Assembly (NCBI GenBank): GCA_947168365.1
Contig: CAMVLO010000010.1
Coordinates: forward strand, 20,073-84,072
Direction of reading: 5' to 3'
Origin: UBA3824 sp017541145
Lineage (GTDB): Bacteria; Bacteroidota; Bacteroidia; Bacteroidales; UBA3824
DNA length: 64,000 nucleotides
This document shows positions 8,265 to 17,701 of this stretch, piece by piece. A model generated the notes under the pieces. It searched no databases, had not been told where the DNA came from, and saw only the letters and a program-made list of their open reading frames with translations. The translations under genes were made by a program, and so were the position numbers. The number at the start of each line of letters is the position of its first letter. The first letter of the stretch is position 1.

Positions 8265-10901
8265 TTAAAACTCTATGCCGATTAATAATATATCGTCTAC
8301 TTGTTTGTTTGCGCCCTTCCATTCAATAAAATCTTTCTCAAACAACTCTTTGTATTGAGCCATTGAATAATCCGGATTTGCTGTTATCAACTCTTCGATA
8401 CGTCCCGGACGATATTTTCGTCCTGCATCGCCGCCTATCTGATCCGGCAAACCATCGGAGAAGAAAAATACTTTTTCTCCTGCATTAAATTGAATTTCGT
8501 GATCTTCAAACTCTTTTTCTTTACCCTTTCTTGTCGGTTTACCACCGATAGCCTGTGGAGTTCCGCGATATTTTACCAACTCCTTCTGATTATTCAGATA
8601 ATAAAGCGGTCTGTGAGCTCCTGAGAAGTGTAAAGTTTTTGTATCAAAATTAATCTTACATAAAGCAATATCCATGCCATCTCGTGCTTCTGTATCATCA
8701 CGATCTTGTTTCAAAGTCTTTCTAACTCCAAGATGCAAGTCATCAAGTATCTGACCAGCATTAAGTTTGTCTGAATATTCTGCTATTCTGTTAAGATTAA
8801 AATATCCGATAAATGAAATCAACGCACCCGGCACACCGTGTCCGGTACAGTCAACTGCCGCAATATAGATGTTGGCGTCTTTTTCAAAGAACCACGGAAA
8901 ATCACCGCTTACAACATCACGCGGACGATAGAACATAAAGAACTTCGGCAAACGAGCCTCTATTGCATCCAGACTCGGAATAATCGCAGACTGAATTCTT
9001 TGAGCATAGTTGATTGACTCGGTAATACTCTTGTTCTTTTCTTCAATTTCCATTTCAATACGTTTGCGCTCGGTAATATCGTGAGCCACAAACAAAATGG
9101 TTTCAAGCTCTTTTTCCTTGTTGTACTCCGGAATGGCATTAAATTGGATAATAATATCTTCTTTACCATCTCGAGGGAAAGTAGCTTCTGTATCAAACAT
9201 ACGCTGATTATGAACGACTTGTTCCAACGACTCCTTGAAAAATGTTGCAATTTTTTCATCAAGTTCTACTTCATCTATTTGGTGTTGCAACAAATCGTCC
9301 TTTTTAACACGCGTAAACTGTTCTGCAACAGGATTGACATAGAAAAATTTGCCTTCAGGTGAAAGTCGCAAAATTGCATCCAAAGAGTTTTCGGAAAGTG
9401 CCTGCATTTCACCTTGCATACGCTGCGCTTTTTCTGCAATTTTTCTTACGGTAATATCTCGTGTATTGAAAATAATACCTTGGATAGCAGCATTACTCAA
9501 AAGGTTTCGTCCGGTTGCTTCAAGCCACAAAATCTCATCATTCGATTTTTTGAACTGATATTCAAATGTTACAGGTTTTTCCGGCTGAGCAATCAGCTGT
9601 TTGAAAACATCATGGAATTTTTCTCTTGAGTTGTCATCAAACTTTTCGTATGCTGTTTTGCCAACAATATAATCAGGATCGTAACCCAAAATGCTCTTTG
9701 AAGACGGGCTTTCGTATGTTACAATCGCACTTTCGTCGTAAATTGAGATGACCTCAGACGCATTTTCAAGCAATGCATACTGACGTTTTTGACCACGTTC
9801 CACCTCACGAATCTGAGCCTCCAATTTCTTGTTGGTCTCTTGAAGTTCCATCTGCGCTTTTTTCATGTCTTCTGCATTCTTACGAAGTTCTTCCTCGTTT
9901 TTCTGAAGCTGACGGGTCATTGTCTGCGCTTCCTGCAAAAGTTTTTCGGTGGTTGTATTAACTTTCAAGTTGAAGATTGTCTGCGCAATAATCGCACTTA
10001 CTTCTTTGATAAGTTGCAACAATTTGTCCGGCATATCTTCTTCCAAAGACGCAAATTCTATTACGCCTTGCAACTTTTCGTCGTTAATAAGCGGTGAAAG
10101 CAATAATGTACGCGGCTTTTGATCGCCCAAAATACCGGAACTTATTGTTACATAATCATCCGGAATTTCTTTTCGATATATAATATCGCGCTCAAAAGCT
10201 GTCTGACCTACAAGTCCGATACCGATTTTGAATTCTTGTGTAATATACTTCTTACGATTGTAAGCATAAGTTGCAATATTAATCAAAACTTGTTTGTCAT
10301 CGTCATATAAATAAAATGCACCTTGTACAGCACCTATATATTCTATCAAATTGATAATTGTTTCGTAAGCCAACTCGTTGATATTATTTCGCTGACGAAG
10401 AATATCACCAATGATTTCCTTACCTTTTGCAATCCAACTTTGTTCGTTTTCACGTTTGGATGTTGCCACAAGGTTGTTTTTCATTATCAACAACGAGCGT
10501 CCCAAAAGGTCGTCTTCATCAATATCTGAAGTGTCAAAAAACAAATCACCTTCACCAATTCGTTTTGCAATCATAGAGTTCTTGCGGAAAATCTCATTTT
10601 TTTCTGCAAGCATAATTTCCAACTTTTTGTTTTGCTGACGATTTCTTCGAGCAAAATAGAAGAATATCAAAGCAATAACAAAAGGAGCCATATCCAACAC
10701 ATAAGCCAACGACGACTTATGCATGTGTTCTATACTGTTTAGGTTGAATGTTAACGACTTATCAAAGATGTACACAAAAATAGAAGCCAATGGAAACAGC
10801 AATCCTATCAGGAATCCTACAATGGTATATGTCAACACCATATTAGAACTGCCTGATGTATTAGCCTCTTGAGTTGATATGTTAGTATCCTGTTGTGCCA
10901 T
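8265..10901 (-). CDS. Membrane GAF-PAS-PAS-SpoIIE (PP2C-like) phosphatase, SiaA-like
   Basis: An 878-residue signalling phosphatase. Two hydrophobic segments near the N-terminus (about 22-46 and 66-84) are followed by a short linker, a GAF domain (about 175-310), a coiled coil (about 315-370), two PAS domains (about 375-490 and 500-615) and a C-terminal SpoIIE/PP2C domain (about 640-878). The catalytic domain keeps DVVSGDF, AVDCTGHGVPGA, FFFSDGLPDQ and the terminal VDDILLIG metal-site aspartates. In the Sia module this enzyme dephosphorylates SiaC. The GAF and PAS domains imply activation by an intracellular ligand or redox cue rather than an extracellular one. I use the ATG at 10901; four extra codons would require a TTG. 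It is 74 bp downstream of another GAF/PAS sensor. Confidence 0.88.
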   Translation of the reverse strand: MAQQDTNISTQEANTSGSSNMVLTYTIVGFLIGLLFPLASIFVYIFDKSLTFNLNSIEHMHKSSLAYVLDMAPFVIALIFFYFARRNRQQNKKLEIMLAEKNEIFRKNSMIAKRIGEGDLFFDTSDIDEDDLLGRSLLIMKNNLVATSKRENEQSWIAKGKEIIGDILRQRNNINELAYETIINLIEYIGAVQGAFYLYDDDKQVLINIATYAYNRKKYITQEFKIGIGLVGQTAFERDIIYRKEIPDDYVTISSGILGDQKPRTLLLSPLINDEKLQGVIEFASLEEDMPDKLLQLIKEVSAIIAQTIFNLKVNTTTEKLLQEAQTMTRQLQKNEEELRKNAEDMKKAQMELQETNKKLEAQIREVERGQKRQYALLENASEVISIYDESAIVTYESPSSKSILGYDPDYIVGKTAYEKFDDNSREKFHDVFKQLIAQPEKPVTFEYQFKKSNDEILWLEATGRNLLSNAAIQGIIFNTRDITVRKIAEKAQRMQGEMQALSENSLDAILRLSPEGKFFYVNPVAEQFTRVKKDDLLQHQIDEVELDEKIATFFKESLEQVVHNQRMFDTEATFPRDGKEDIIIQFNAIPEYNKEKELETILFVAHDITERKRIEMEIEEKNKSITESINYAQRIQSAIIPSLDAIEARLPKFFMFYRPRDVVSGDFPWFFEKDANIYIAAVDCTGHGVPGALISFIGYFNLNRIAEYSDKLNAGQILDDLHLGVRKTLKQDRDDTEARDGMDIALCKINFDTKTLHFSGAHRPLYYLNNQKELVKYRGTPQAIGGKPTRKGKEKEFEDHEIQFNAGEKVFFFSDGLPDQIGGDAGRKYRPGRIEELITANPDYSMAQYKELFEKDFIEWKGANKQVDDILLIGIEF

Positions 10902-10975
10902 TATGCTTTTCAAATATTGTTGCTAAATTACGGATTTTTTTTTTACAAATAAAAATTTTACCTCATTTTTTTAGA

Positions 10976-13552
10976 CTAATTGTCAAAACTCTTCAGCCAA
11001 CTGCGATATTTATCATCGAGCGAGGTTTGTTGTCCGCTGTCAACAAGGCTGTTTACTTTCTCTATTTCACCCAATTGATTCTTCAACGAAGTCTCTCTTG
11101 TTTTGATTGTTTCCAACTGTTCAGCAAGTTCGTGGTTCTGTTTTCTAAGGGTTTCCACTTGCTTCATTGCTTGTTCCTCAATCTCTTTGTGAGAGGTGAT
11201 ATCAAACGCAGTATAAAGCACTTTGAACACTTTGCCATTAGTATCCCTTACAGGTGTATACTGGTTGATAAGCCAAATATCGTTTCCAGTAAGTTTACTC
11301 TTACGTTTTACTGTCATCTGGTGTAAATTACCTTCACAAACACTTTGCCATAATGACTTGAATTCAACAATTTCTTCATCCGGAATGAAGGTAAGGATGT
11401 TGGTACCTTTTGTTTTTTCAAAGTCATAACCCATGGTTTTGATGTGTTTCTGGTTGGCTGACAACAAATTACCTTCTACAGAATATTCGGCTTTCATAAG
11501 TGTTTCGTCGATAGCGGTCATGACTGACACCATCTCGATTCTGTTTTTAGCCATACTTTCCTGAGTTGCCATAAGCATTTCGGCACGCTCGGTGGATTCT
11601 GCAAGAAGGCGTTTGTTTTTCTCTTCTGTAACTTTCTGTTCTGTAATATCGTTCGCTATAAACAGAATACGTACCACATCGCCTTTTGGGTCAAATATTG
11701 ATGTATACTGTGTTAAAAGCCAAACAATTTCACCATGCTTGTTTTTCTGATTGATTGTACTTTGATATGATTGTCCTTGACAAATATTTTGCCAGATAAT
11801 ATCAAAACTCTTAACATACTCGTCAGACAAAATTGTACGGATATTTCTGCCAATCAATTCATCTTTGCGATAACCCAATGCCGAAAGGAACTTCTGGTTA
11901 GCTGACTCAAATTTGCCTTCCGGATCCAACTCTGCTTTCAACAATGTATCGTCAACGGCCTGAAGAATACCAGCCATTTCTGCCTCACGACGCTGAGCTT
12001 CATCGCGGGCAACTGTCATTTCGTCCATGGTCTTACGAAGCTCTATTTCTCGAACCGCAAGTTCATCAGATTTTTTCTGTGACTCCTGCAACAATTCTGC
12101 TGTTCTGGTGTTGATTCTCAAAGACGCCAATGTTGACGCTATTGAATCGCAAAGCTGTTCTACAAAGAGTATCTCGTATGGTTTCAACAAGTTGAAAGAT
12201 GCCAACTCGATTACTCCCAATATTTTGTCTTCTGATTTCAACGGTACAATAAGCAAACTCTTCGGCTTGCTGTCTCCAAGTCCGGATTCTATTTCCATGT
12301 AATCGTCAGGAACGTCTGTAATATATATAGTGTTCTTTTCGAGAGCACATACACCGATAAGACCGTCACCAAGAGCGATTTTTCTTGTCAAAAATTTCTT
12401 TCGATCGTATGCAAATGCCGATACCATATCCAAAAAGATGTGTTCGGGATCGGTTTCGTCTTGTACAAAAAGTCCGCCTTGACTTGCATTTATATAATGT
12501 ACCAAATTTTTTACAACGTCGTCAGAAAGTTTGTGAATATTATCGTTGGAGTGACGCATAATATCACCGAATTTGGCAAGACCTTGAGTTGTCCAGTTAC
12601 GCTGCTCGTCTTCCAATCTGCGCTGAGTCTGCTCGGTTTCTGTTGCCGACAATCTGTCACGCAAATCGATAAGACTCTTTGCCATAGAACCTTCCGGAGC
12701 TTCAAGACCGGCATCTGCGGTATAAACTCCTTTGGCAATTTCGTTGGAAAATTCTGTCAACCGCTTGAATAGCTCTGCTGTATGATTTACACGACTGTTG
12801 AGTGTACCAAATTCTGAATTGTCTTCTTGTAATCTGTAATCCGGAATAATACCCTGACTAAGCGGTTTGATAAAATTATTAAGTGTAACATAATTGGTTC
12901 TAAGGTATCTGATGATGTACAACGCGAGGAAAAATATTCCTAACAACAATGGTACAGACAAAATACCACCCCAAATTCTTATTGCTGAAATTCTTTCACG
13001 AATACGCTGTTCGCCTTTTACTAAATCTTTGCGGTGAGTAACATACATCTGATCCAAAGTCTTACGCATTTGGTCGAATGCACTTATTTCTTTTACGCTG
13101 AGCAATTCTCTTGCCGCATCTACCCTACCGTTGATCATAAGGCGGATAATATCTTTGTTAACATTTTGATATATAACAAACTCGCTCTTGAATTTGTCCA
13201 AAAGCTTGAGTTCGTCTGCCATCTGAAGAGAATTTTCGTATTCTTTCAATCTTACTTCATAGAATTGATTGAATTTGTTGTGGTGACGCTGTATAACAAC
13301 AACATCAGTTTCGTTTTCAACAATAGCGTGGTTTTGTACAACAAGACTGTATATTTCTTCGGTAAGAGCATACAGAGGATAAATGCCGCCGGCTTGATAC
13401 GAAGTAAACGACTCAACCTCGTTTCTAACCTTGCCAACCGACATAAAAACATAAATACAAAAGAACACAATATATGCCGATACAATTGAGAACAATAAGA
13501 TCAATTTGCTCCTAAAGTTCAATTTATCAAATATTTGATGAATCTTTCCCAT
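10976..13552 (-). CDS. Membrane sensor: four-helix periplasmic domain, HAMP-like, GAF, two PAS, no output domain
   Basis: An 858-residue protein. TM1 is at about 17-37, an extracytoplasmic helical region with a 4HB_MCP look at 40-190, TM2 at about 193-213, a HAMP-like linker at about 214-290, a GAF domain at about 330-480, then PAS domains at about 525-640 and 675-790 with coiled coils between and after them. The chain ends in a charged coiled coil and shows no histidine kinase, cyclase or phosphatase motif, so it must act through protein contact, most simply on the SpoIIE phosphatase encoded next. The GAF region (ITDVPDDYMEIESGLGDSKP) is very like that of the 62290 gene and the 8265 gene, marking a paralogous sensor family. 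The divergent neighbour is cheR. Confidence 0.85.
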   Translation of the reverse strand: MGKIHQIFDKLNFRSKLILLFSIVSAYIVFFCIYVFMSVGKVRNEVESFTSYQAGGIYPLYALTEEIYSLVVQNHAIVENETDVVVIQRHHNKFNQFYEVRLKEYENSLQMADELKLLDKFKSEFVIYQNVNKDIIRLMINGRVDAARELLSVKEISAFDQMRKTLDQMYVTHRKDLVKGEQRIRERISAIRIWGGILSVPLLLGIFFLALYIIRYLRTNYVTLNNFIKPLSQGIIPDYRLQEDNSEFGTLNSRVNHTAELFKRLTEFSNEIAKGVYTADAGLEAPEGSMAKSLIDLRDRLSATETEQTQRRLEDEQRNWTTQGLAKFGDIMRHSNDNIHKLSDDVVKNLVHYINASQGGLFVQDETDPEHIFLDMVSAFAYDRKKFLTRKIALGDGLIGVCALEKNTIYITDVPDDYMEIESGLGDSKPKSLLIVPLKSEDKILGVIELASFNLLKPYEILFVEQLCDSIASTLASLRINTRTAELLQESQKKSDELAVREIELRKTMDEMTVARDEAQRREAEMAGILQAVDDTLLKAELDPEGKFESANQKFLSALGYRKDELIGRNIRTILSDEYVKSFDIIWQNICQGQSYQSTINQKNKHGEIVWLLTQYTSIFDPKGDVVRILFIANDITEQKVTEEKNKRLLAESTERAEMLMATQESMAKNRIEMVSVMTAIDETLMKAEYSVEGNLLSANQKHIKTMGYDFEKTKGTNILTFIPDEEIVEFKSLWQSVCEGNLHQMTVKRKSKLTGNDIWLINQYTPVRDTNGKVFKVLYTAFDITSHKEIEEQAMKQVETLRKQNHELAEQLETIKTRETSLKNQLGEIEKVNSLVDSGQQTSLDDKYRSWLKSFDN

Positions 13553-13870
13553 TATGTCGACGTTTGTATTTTAGTTCTAATTTGTTCAAAAAATGTGCTT
13601 ATAATCCTAAAGGTCAAATTTATTAATAATTTTTTGAATAATCAGCATTAAAATCAACAAATTTTAAATTAAATAATAAAAAAAAATCTTTATTACTTGA
13701 TTTTCAAAACATTATGTCTTAAATTTTATTTTAGGAATAATTTCCGGTATCAAACAGTATCAAAATACATGCCGAAGGTCTGTACTCATTTTTTTTTTTG
13801 ATTTTACGCTTTTTTTTAGGTTTATTTAATAAATTTTCCTTATTTTGCATCTAAATTTATAAAGTGTTTT
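13553..13870. other. Divergent intergenic region between the sensor gene and cheR
   Basis: 318 bp of AT-rich DNA with no gene. It should hold promoters for both directions. The minus strand has TAAATTTG (13615-13622). The plus strand has TTATTTTG (13840-13847), one base off consensus, about 24 bp before the cheR start. A run of ten T at about 13790-13799 and another at 13811-13818 flank GATTTTACGC. Confidence 0.5.
13615..13622 (-). promoter_or_regulatory. Putative -7 element of the sensor/Sia operon
   Basis: CAAATTTA on the plus strand is TAAATTTG on the minus strand, matching TAnnTTTG. It would place the transcript start about 55 nt upstream of the sensor ATG at 13552. I see no clear -33 TTTG at the usual spacing. 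Confidence 0.4.
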
Positions 13871-14731
13871 ATGAGTTCAAACATCATTATATCAAAAGAA
13901 GAAATCAACAGGCTGCAATATGCTATTAAAAAAGTGTCATCTTATGATTTCTCAGATTACTCATACAATAGTTTTTATCGGAGAATTGAAAAAATTCTGG
14001 AAGACGATAAAATTACTATTGACTACTTAATTGACAACCTTACAAAAGATTACAACTATTTAGAAAGAGTTGTTAGAAATATAACGGTAAACACAACCGA
14101 ACTATTCCGCGACCCGGAAACATGGTTTCATATCCGAATGGCTTTGGAACAAAAATATGCCGCTAAAAAATCTATTAATATTTGGCATGCCGGATGCAGT
14201 TCCGGGCAGGAAGTATATTCGCTGATGATTCTGCTCAATGAATTGGGACTTTTGGAAAAAGCGTCGATTTATGCATCGGATATCAACGAGGCGGTTTTGA
14301 ATGTTGCAATATCAGGTCGTTACAAATATCACGAACTTAGCGATTATATTGATAATTTTGATAAGGCTCTAAATTCAGACGAAATCAATCACGGCAAATT
14401 TCCTCATGCGGATATCAAAAAATACATGGAAATCAACAGGTTTAAAGACTTTGTTCAGATGAAAGAATTTCTCGTGGAAAAACCTCTGTTCATAAAACAC
14501 GATTTGGTAAGTTGCGAAAATATCTTCGACAGGGATTTCGACCTGATTTTATGCAGAAATGTACTAATATATTTCAATCACGACTTGCAAAACAAAGTTA
14601 TAAATTTCTTTTATGACAATTTAACAAAAGACGGTTGTCTAATCATCGGACGACACGAAGGTATTATTGGTTCTATTGCATCAAACTTTCAGAAGAAAGA
14701 CGCAATATATTTTAGAAGATATAGTTTATAA
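13871..14731 (+). CDS. CheR-type protein-glutamate methyltransferase
   Basis: A 286-residue SAM-dependent methyltransferase of the CheR family, which methylates glutamates in coiled-coil signalling domains of chemoreceptors. An N-terminal helical CheR domain with NTTELFRDPETWFHIR (74-89) precedes the SAM site IWHAGCSSGQEVYSLM (104-119), an ASDIN acidic strand end and the DLILCRNVLIYF motif. Both diagnostic CheR motifs are intact and the length is standard. No receptor, CheA, CheW or CheB is encoded nearby. The divergent neighbour is a sensor with a four-helix periplasmic domain and coiled coils, so a non-chemotactic target is possible. It is followed after 50 bp by the T9SS cargo gene. Confidence 0.9.
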   Translation: MSSNIIISKEEINRLQYAIKKVSSYDFSDYSYNSFYRRIEKILEDDKITIDYLIDNLTKDYNYLERVVRNITVNTTELFRDPETWFHIRMALEQKYAAKKSINIWHAGCSSGQEVYSLMILLNELGLLEKASIYASDINEAVLNVAISGRYKYHELSDYIDNFDKALNSDEINHGKFPHADIKKYMEINRFKDFVQMKEFLVEKPLFIKHDLVSCENIFDRDFDLILCRNVLIYFNHDLQNKVINFFYDNLTKDGCLIIGRHEGIIGSIASNFQKKDAIYFRRYSL

Positions 14732-14781
14732 TTTTGGCATTTTAATTGTTTAGTCTATTGAAAATCAATAATACGAGAAAA

Positions 14782-15645
14782 ATGAAAACACTAACAAAAC
14801 TATTCCTAACAACAGCATTGCTGACTTCTTTGCAATTGTACAGCAATGCCCAAACTCATAACGCTCCCGATTTGACTCTTGAGCCGGAATCTTCAGGATG
14901 CACCGGACGCCCCGTTACGGTTACGGTCGACTGCAATTCCAAAGTCTTGTACTACTATGTGGATTACGGTGATGATATACAAAGTTATGCTTTTGACGGT
15001 AACAACAACAATATACTTGTTCATAATTACACCAAACCCGGTACTTATACAATTTCAGTAAAAGTAAAATACGATGAAGATTATACAGAATCAGAAGTTG
15101 TATCAAAAACTATAACTGTAAGCGATGCACCGATACTCACGTTGTCAGATAATCATAAAAACAACACAATTACAGCAAAAACTGACATCGAATCTTCTTT
15201 TAAATGGTTCAACAGCAACAACGAAGAATTACAAACAACTACAAGCGAATTGCATTATTTGGAAAACGATATTTATAAAGCCGTAGCAATCAGCAGCGCA
15301 GGATGCTCTGATACAGCAAGTATCGAAGTAAAATATTACGAAAAAAGCGATTCGGAACCCGATGAAACTGTCATCAATGTAGTAAACAATGTAATTACTC
15401 CGGGAAATATGGACGGTATCAACGATGTACTTTACATCCAAGATCTGAAATTTGAAAATCCTTGTGTAGTAAGAGTTTACGACAAAAGAGGCAAATTAGT
15501 GTTTTCCAGCGATGATTATTCCAACACCAACGGTTTTCAAGGTTTGGACGACAATGGAAACGAACTTTTTGCAGGCACTTATTATTATGTAATAAAAAGC
15601 CAAGGCAGAAAAGGCGTTACCGGTTTTGTAGATATTATCAGATAA
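14782..15645 (+). CDS. PKD-domain secreted protein with type B T9SS sorting domain (CHU_C-like)
   Basis: A 287-residue exported protein. The signal peptide (MKTLTKLFLTTALLTSLQLY, cleavage near SNAQ) is followed by a PKD/Ig-like fold (VDYGDDIQSYAFDG, NYTKPGTYTISVKVKY), a second shorter Ig-like region (DAPILTLSDNHKNNT) and a C-terminal gliding-motility-type domain starting VVNNVITPGNMDGINDVLYI, with VVRVYDKRGKLVF and LFAGTYYYVIK. Type B C-terminal domains direct secretion through the type IX system and need a PorP/SprF-like partner, which is encoded 4 bp downstream. The ATG at 14782 is chosen because the longer frame begins with TTG and would bury the signal peptide. A surface adhesin or matrix role is inferred. 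Confidence 0.85.
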   Translation: MKTLTKLFLTTALLTSLQLYSNAQTHNAPDLTLEPESSGCTGRPVTVTVDCNSKVLYYYVDYGDDIQSYAFDGNNNNILVHNYTKPGTYTISVKVKYDEDYTESEVVSKTITVSDAPILTLSDNHKNNTITAKTDIESSFKWFNSNNEELQTTTSELHYLENDIYKAVAISSAGCSDTASIEVKYYEKSDSEPDETVINVVNNVITPGNMDGINDVLYIQDLKFENPCVVRVYDKRGKLVFSSDDYSNTNGFQGLDDNGNELFAGTYYYVIKSQGRKGVTGFVDIIR

Positions 15646-15649
15646 AGAA

Positions 15650-17167
15650 ATGAAAACTATGATGAAAAAGATATTAAGCGCAGGATTGATGTTACTGTCA
15701 TTAACAACTAACTCCAATGCTCAGTACATAAATGCAAGCGGTCAAAACTATATAAACCGGTTTTCAGTAGCACCGGCATTTGCAGGTTTTACACAAAATC
15801 ACGAAGGCTGGCTCGGCTACAGAAGTTTTGCTACCGGTATTGACGGCGGTACAAAATTACTTACCGCTGATGTCAACGGCAACTTAGGCGAAAATATGGG
15901 TTACGGTGTTTCGATAATCAACGAAAAATCAGGTAACTTCAATAATCTTTTCGCCTCGGTAACATACGCTTACCACTTGAAAATCTCCGAAGATGTAAAT
16001 CTTAGTTTCGGACTTTCACCGGCAGTAATCCGCTCGGCTTACAACTTGTCAAACGCAAAAACATACAGCGCAACCATCGACCCTGTTTTGGCAGATCAAG
16101 CAGGATTGTCGGGAACCGGTTTTGACGCCGGATTCTCATTGATGTTGAATGTAAAAGGATTGTTTTTCAGTGTAAACGCACCAAGACTTATTTGTCAGGA
16201 TTTGAAATTTCAGAACGGAATAGCAAACTTTGACAGAACAATTTTCGGTACAGTCTCGTATAGTATAGATGCATCCGAAAAGTTTGAAATAGAACCGATA
16301 GCCGATGTAATTTACGCAATGAAAGGCGGTTTGGATTGGCGCGGCTCTCTCGCCATGAAATACAACAAACGGGCTTGGATAAATCTTTCTTACTGCTCGG
16401 CAAATTGGATTGGAGTTGGCGCAGGATTTTCCGCAACCAACAGAATTGCTGTAAATTATCAGTATGAAACCGGAACTTCTGATTTGGCGAAATCTGTAAA
16501 CGGCACTCACGAAGTATCGGTAGGATTCTTGATTTCAAAACCAAAACAATACAAGAAACCTTCAGTATTCTTTGACGATGGCGACAACCCTGCTGATACC
16601 AAGAAAGACAACAAGTTAGCAAAAGAACTTCAGCAAGAGATAGAAAAACGCGAGGAAGAAATCAAACGTCTTGAAGACATGATAAAAGCCGCTCAGAAAG
16701 AAGGCACTCTCGGTGGTACAACACCTGCGCCTTCCGACAAAACTACTCCGCCGGATAATGCCAACATCCCGGAAACTGAAGCAAGACCCGACCCAAGGGT
16801 TTGGAATAAACCAATCCCGATGAACAATGTAACATTCGGTGCTAAACAAGAACTTGTACATTCATCGTATCCGGGTATCAACGCTTACGTTGCCCTTATG
16901 AAAGGCGAAGGTCTTACCAACAAAGAGTTTATGAAAAAAAGAATTCTTATCATGGTAATGACTGACGGCAGAGGTTCTGACAGTTACAACAAAAAAATTG
17001 CAGAACAAAGAGCTGCCAAAATCAAAGCCTACATGGTAACAGAAGGTATTGACGCATCACGAATCGAAATAAAAGCCGTAGGTTCAAAAGGTAACGGCAA
17101 TACACCGATGGAAAGACTCAACAACAACAAAGTAATGGCTTGTTGGAGTATTAAAGATATAGAATAG
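15650..17167 (+). CDS. PorP/SprF-family T9SS outer-membrane protein fused to an OmpA-like C-terminus
   Basis: A 505-residue protein with a signal peptide (cleavage near NSNAQ) and an N-terminal beta-barrel of about 300 residues typical of PorP/SprF: NRFSVAPAFAGF near the start, repeated amphipathic strands, YGVSIINEKSGNF. A Lys/Glu coiled coil (QQEIEKREEEIKRLEDMIKA) and a Pro/Thr linker follow. The last 115 residues resemble an OmpA-type peptidoglycan-binding domain (MTDGRGSDSYNKKIAEQRAA, then a weak NNNKVM for the usual NRRV). PorP/SprF proteins help type B cargo cross or attach to the outer membrane; the OmpA-like part would tether the barrel to the cell wall. It is directly downstream of a type B cargo gene, so the two are probably a pair. 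Confidence 0.85.
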   Translation: MKTMMKKILSAGLMLLSLTTNSNAQYINASGQNYINRFSVAPAFAGFTQNHEGWLGYRSFATGIDGGTKLLTADVNGNLGENMGYGVSIINEKSGNFNNLFASVTYAYHLKISEDVNLSFGLSPAVIRSAYNLSNAKTYSATIDPVLADQAGLSGTGFDAGFSLMLNVKGLFFSVNAPRLICQDLKFQNGIANFDRTIFGTVSYSIDASEKFEIEPIADVIYAMKGGLDWRGSLAMKYNKRAWINLSYCSANWIGVGAGFSATNRIAVNYQYETGTSDLAKSVNGTHEVSVGFLISKPKQYKKPSVFFDDGDNPADTKKDNKLAKELQQEIEKREEEIKRLEDMIKAAQKEGTLGGTTPAPSDKTTPPDNANIPETEARPDPRVWNKPIPMNNVTFGAKQELVHSSYPGINAYVALMKGEGLTNKEFMKKRILIMVMTDGRGSDSYNKKIAEQRAAKIKAYMVTEGIDASRIEIKAVGSKGNGNTPMERLNNNKVMACWSIKDIE

Positions 17168-17197
17168 TAACAAAAATCACCCAAAGATTACAAAACT

Positions 17198-17683
17198 ATG
17201 GAAAACTACATCAAATATCTGTTGATTATGGTTTTTACTTCGGTGTTGTCGCTAACAGCTACAGCCCAGAGTATTACACCTTTGGGCACTACTCCTGCGG
17301 GCAATACCGTAAAAAAAGGCAATCTGTCGGTATCATACAGAATCGGAATGATCGGAAATGCTGTTGTCAGTAAAAATATAACTGAAAATCAAGATATTGC
17401 AGAATACAAAGAAACCAAAGTAATAAATGTAACAGCATACCCGAATCCGTTTTGCAACGAACTGAAGGTTACATTTCCGAAACCTAAAAACGAATCGGTA
17501 TCCCCTGCAATTCAACTGATTGATGCAACAGGTAAAATCATAAATACAGATTATTACATCTCCAATTCAAGCGACAACAACGATGAAGTAACAATAAACG
17601 CAACATCTTTAAAACAAGGCTGTTACATCATCAGAATCTTGATTGGGAAAATACATTATAGTGTAAAAGCAATAAAAATCTAA
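17198..17683 (+). CDS. Small secreted protein with type A T9SS sorting domain
   Basis: 161 residues: a signal peptide (MENYIKYLLIMVFTSVLSLT, cleavage near ATAQ), a short low-complexity mature region of about 50 residues and a C-terminal domain with the type A pattern (NVTAYPNPFCNELKVTF, ATGKIIN, LKQGCYIIRILIGKIHYSVK). Nearly half of the mature protein is sorting domain, so it is either a minimal cargo or a subunit whose only role is surface attachment. The gene lies 30 bp after the PorP/SprF fusion and 18 bp before the S74 protein gene. Type A and type B signals are therefore encoded in the same operon. Confidence 0.82.
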   Translation: MENYIKYLLIMVFTSVLSLTATAQSITPLGTTPAGNTVKKGNLSVSYRIGMIGNAVVSKNITENQDIAEYKETKVINVTAYPNPFCNELKVTFPKPKNESVSPAIQLIDATGKIINTDYYISNSSDNNDEVTINATSLKQGCYIIRILIGKIHYSVKAIKI

Positions 17684-17701
17684 ACACCAAAATTAAAAAT
17701 C

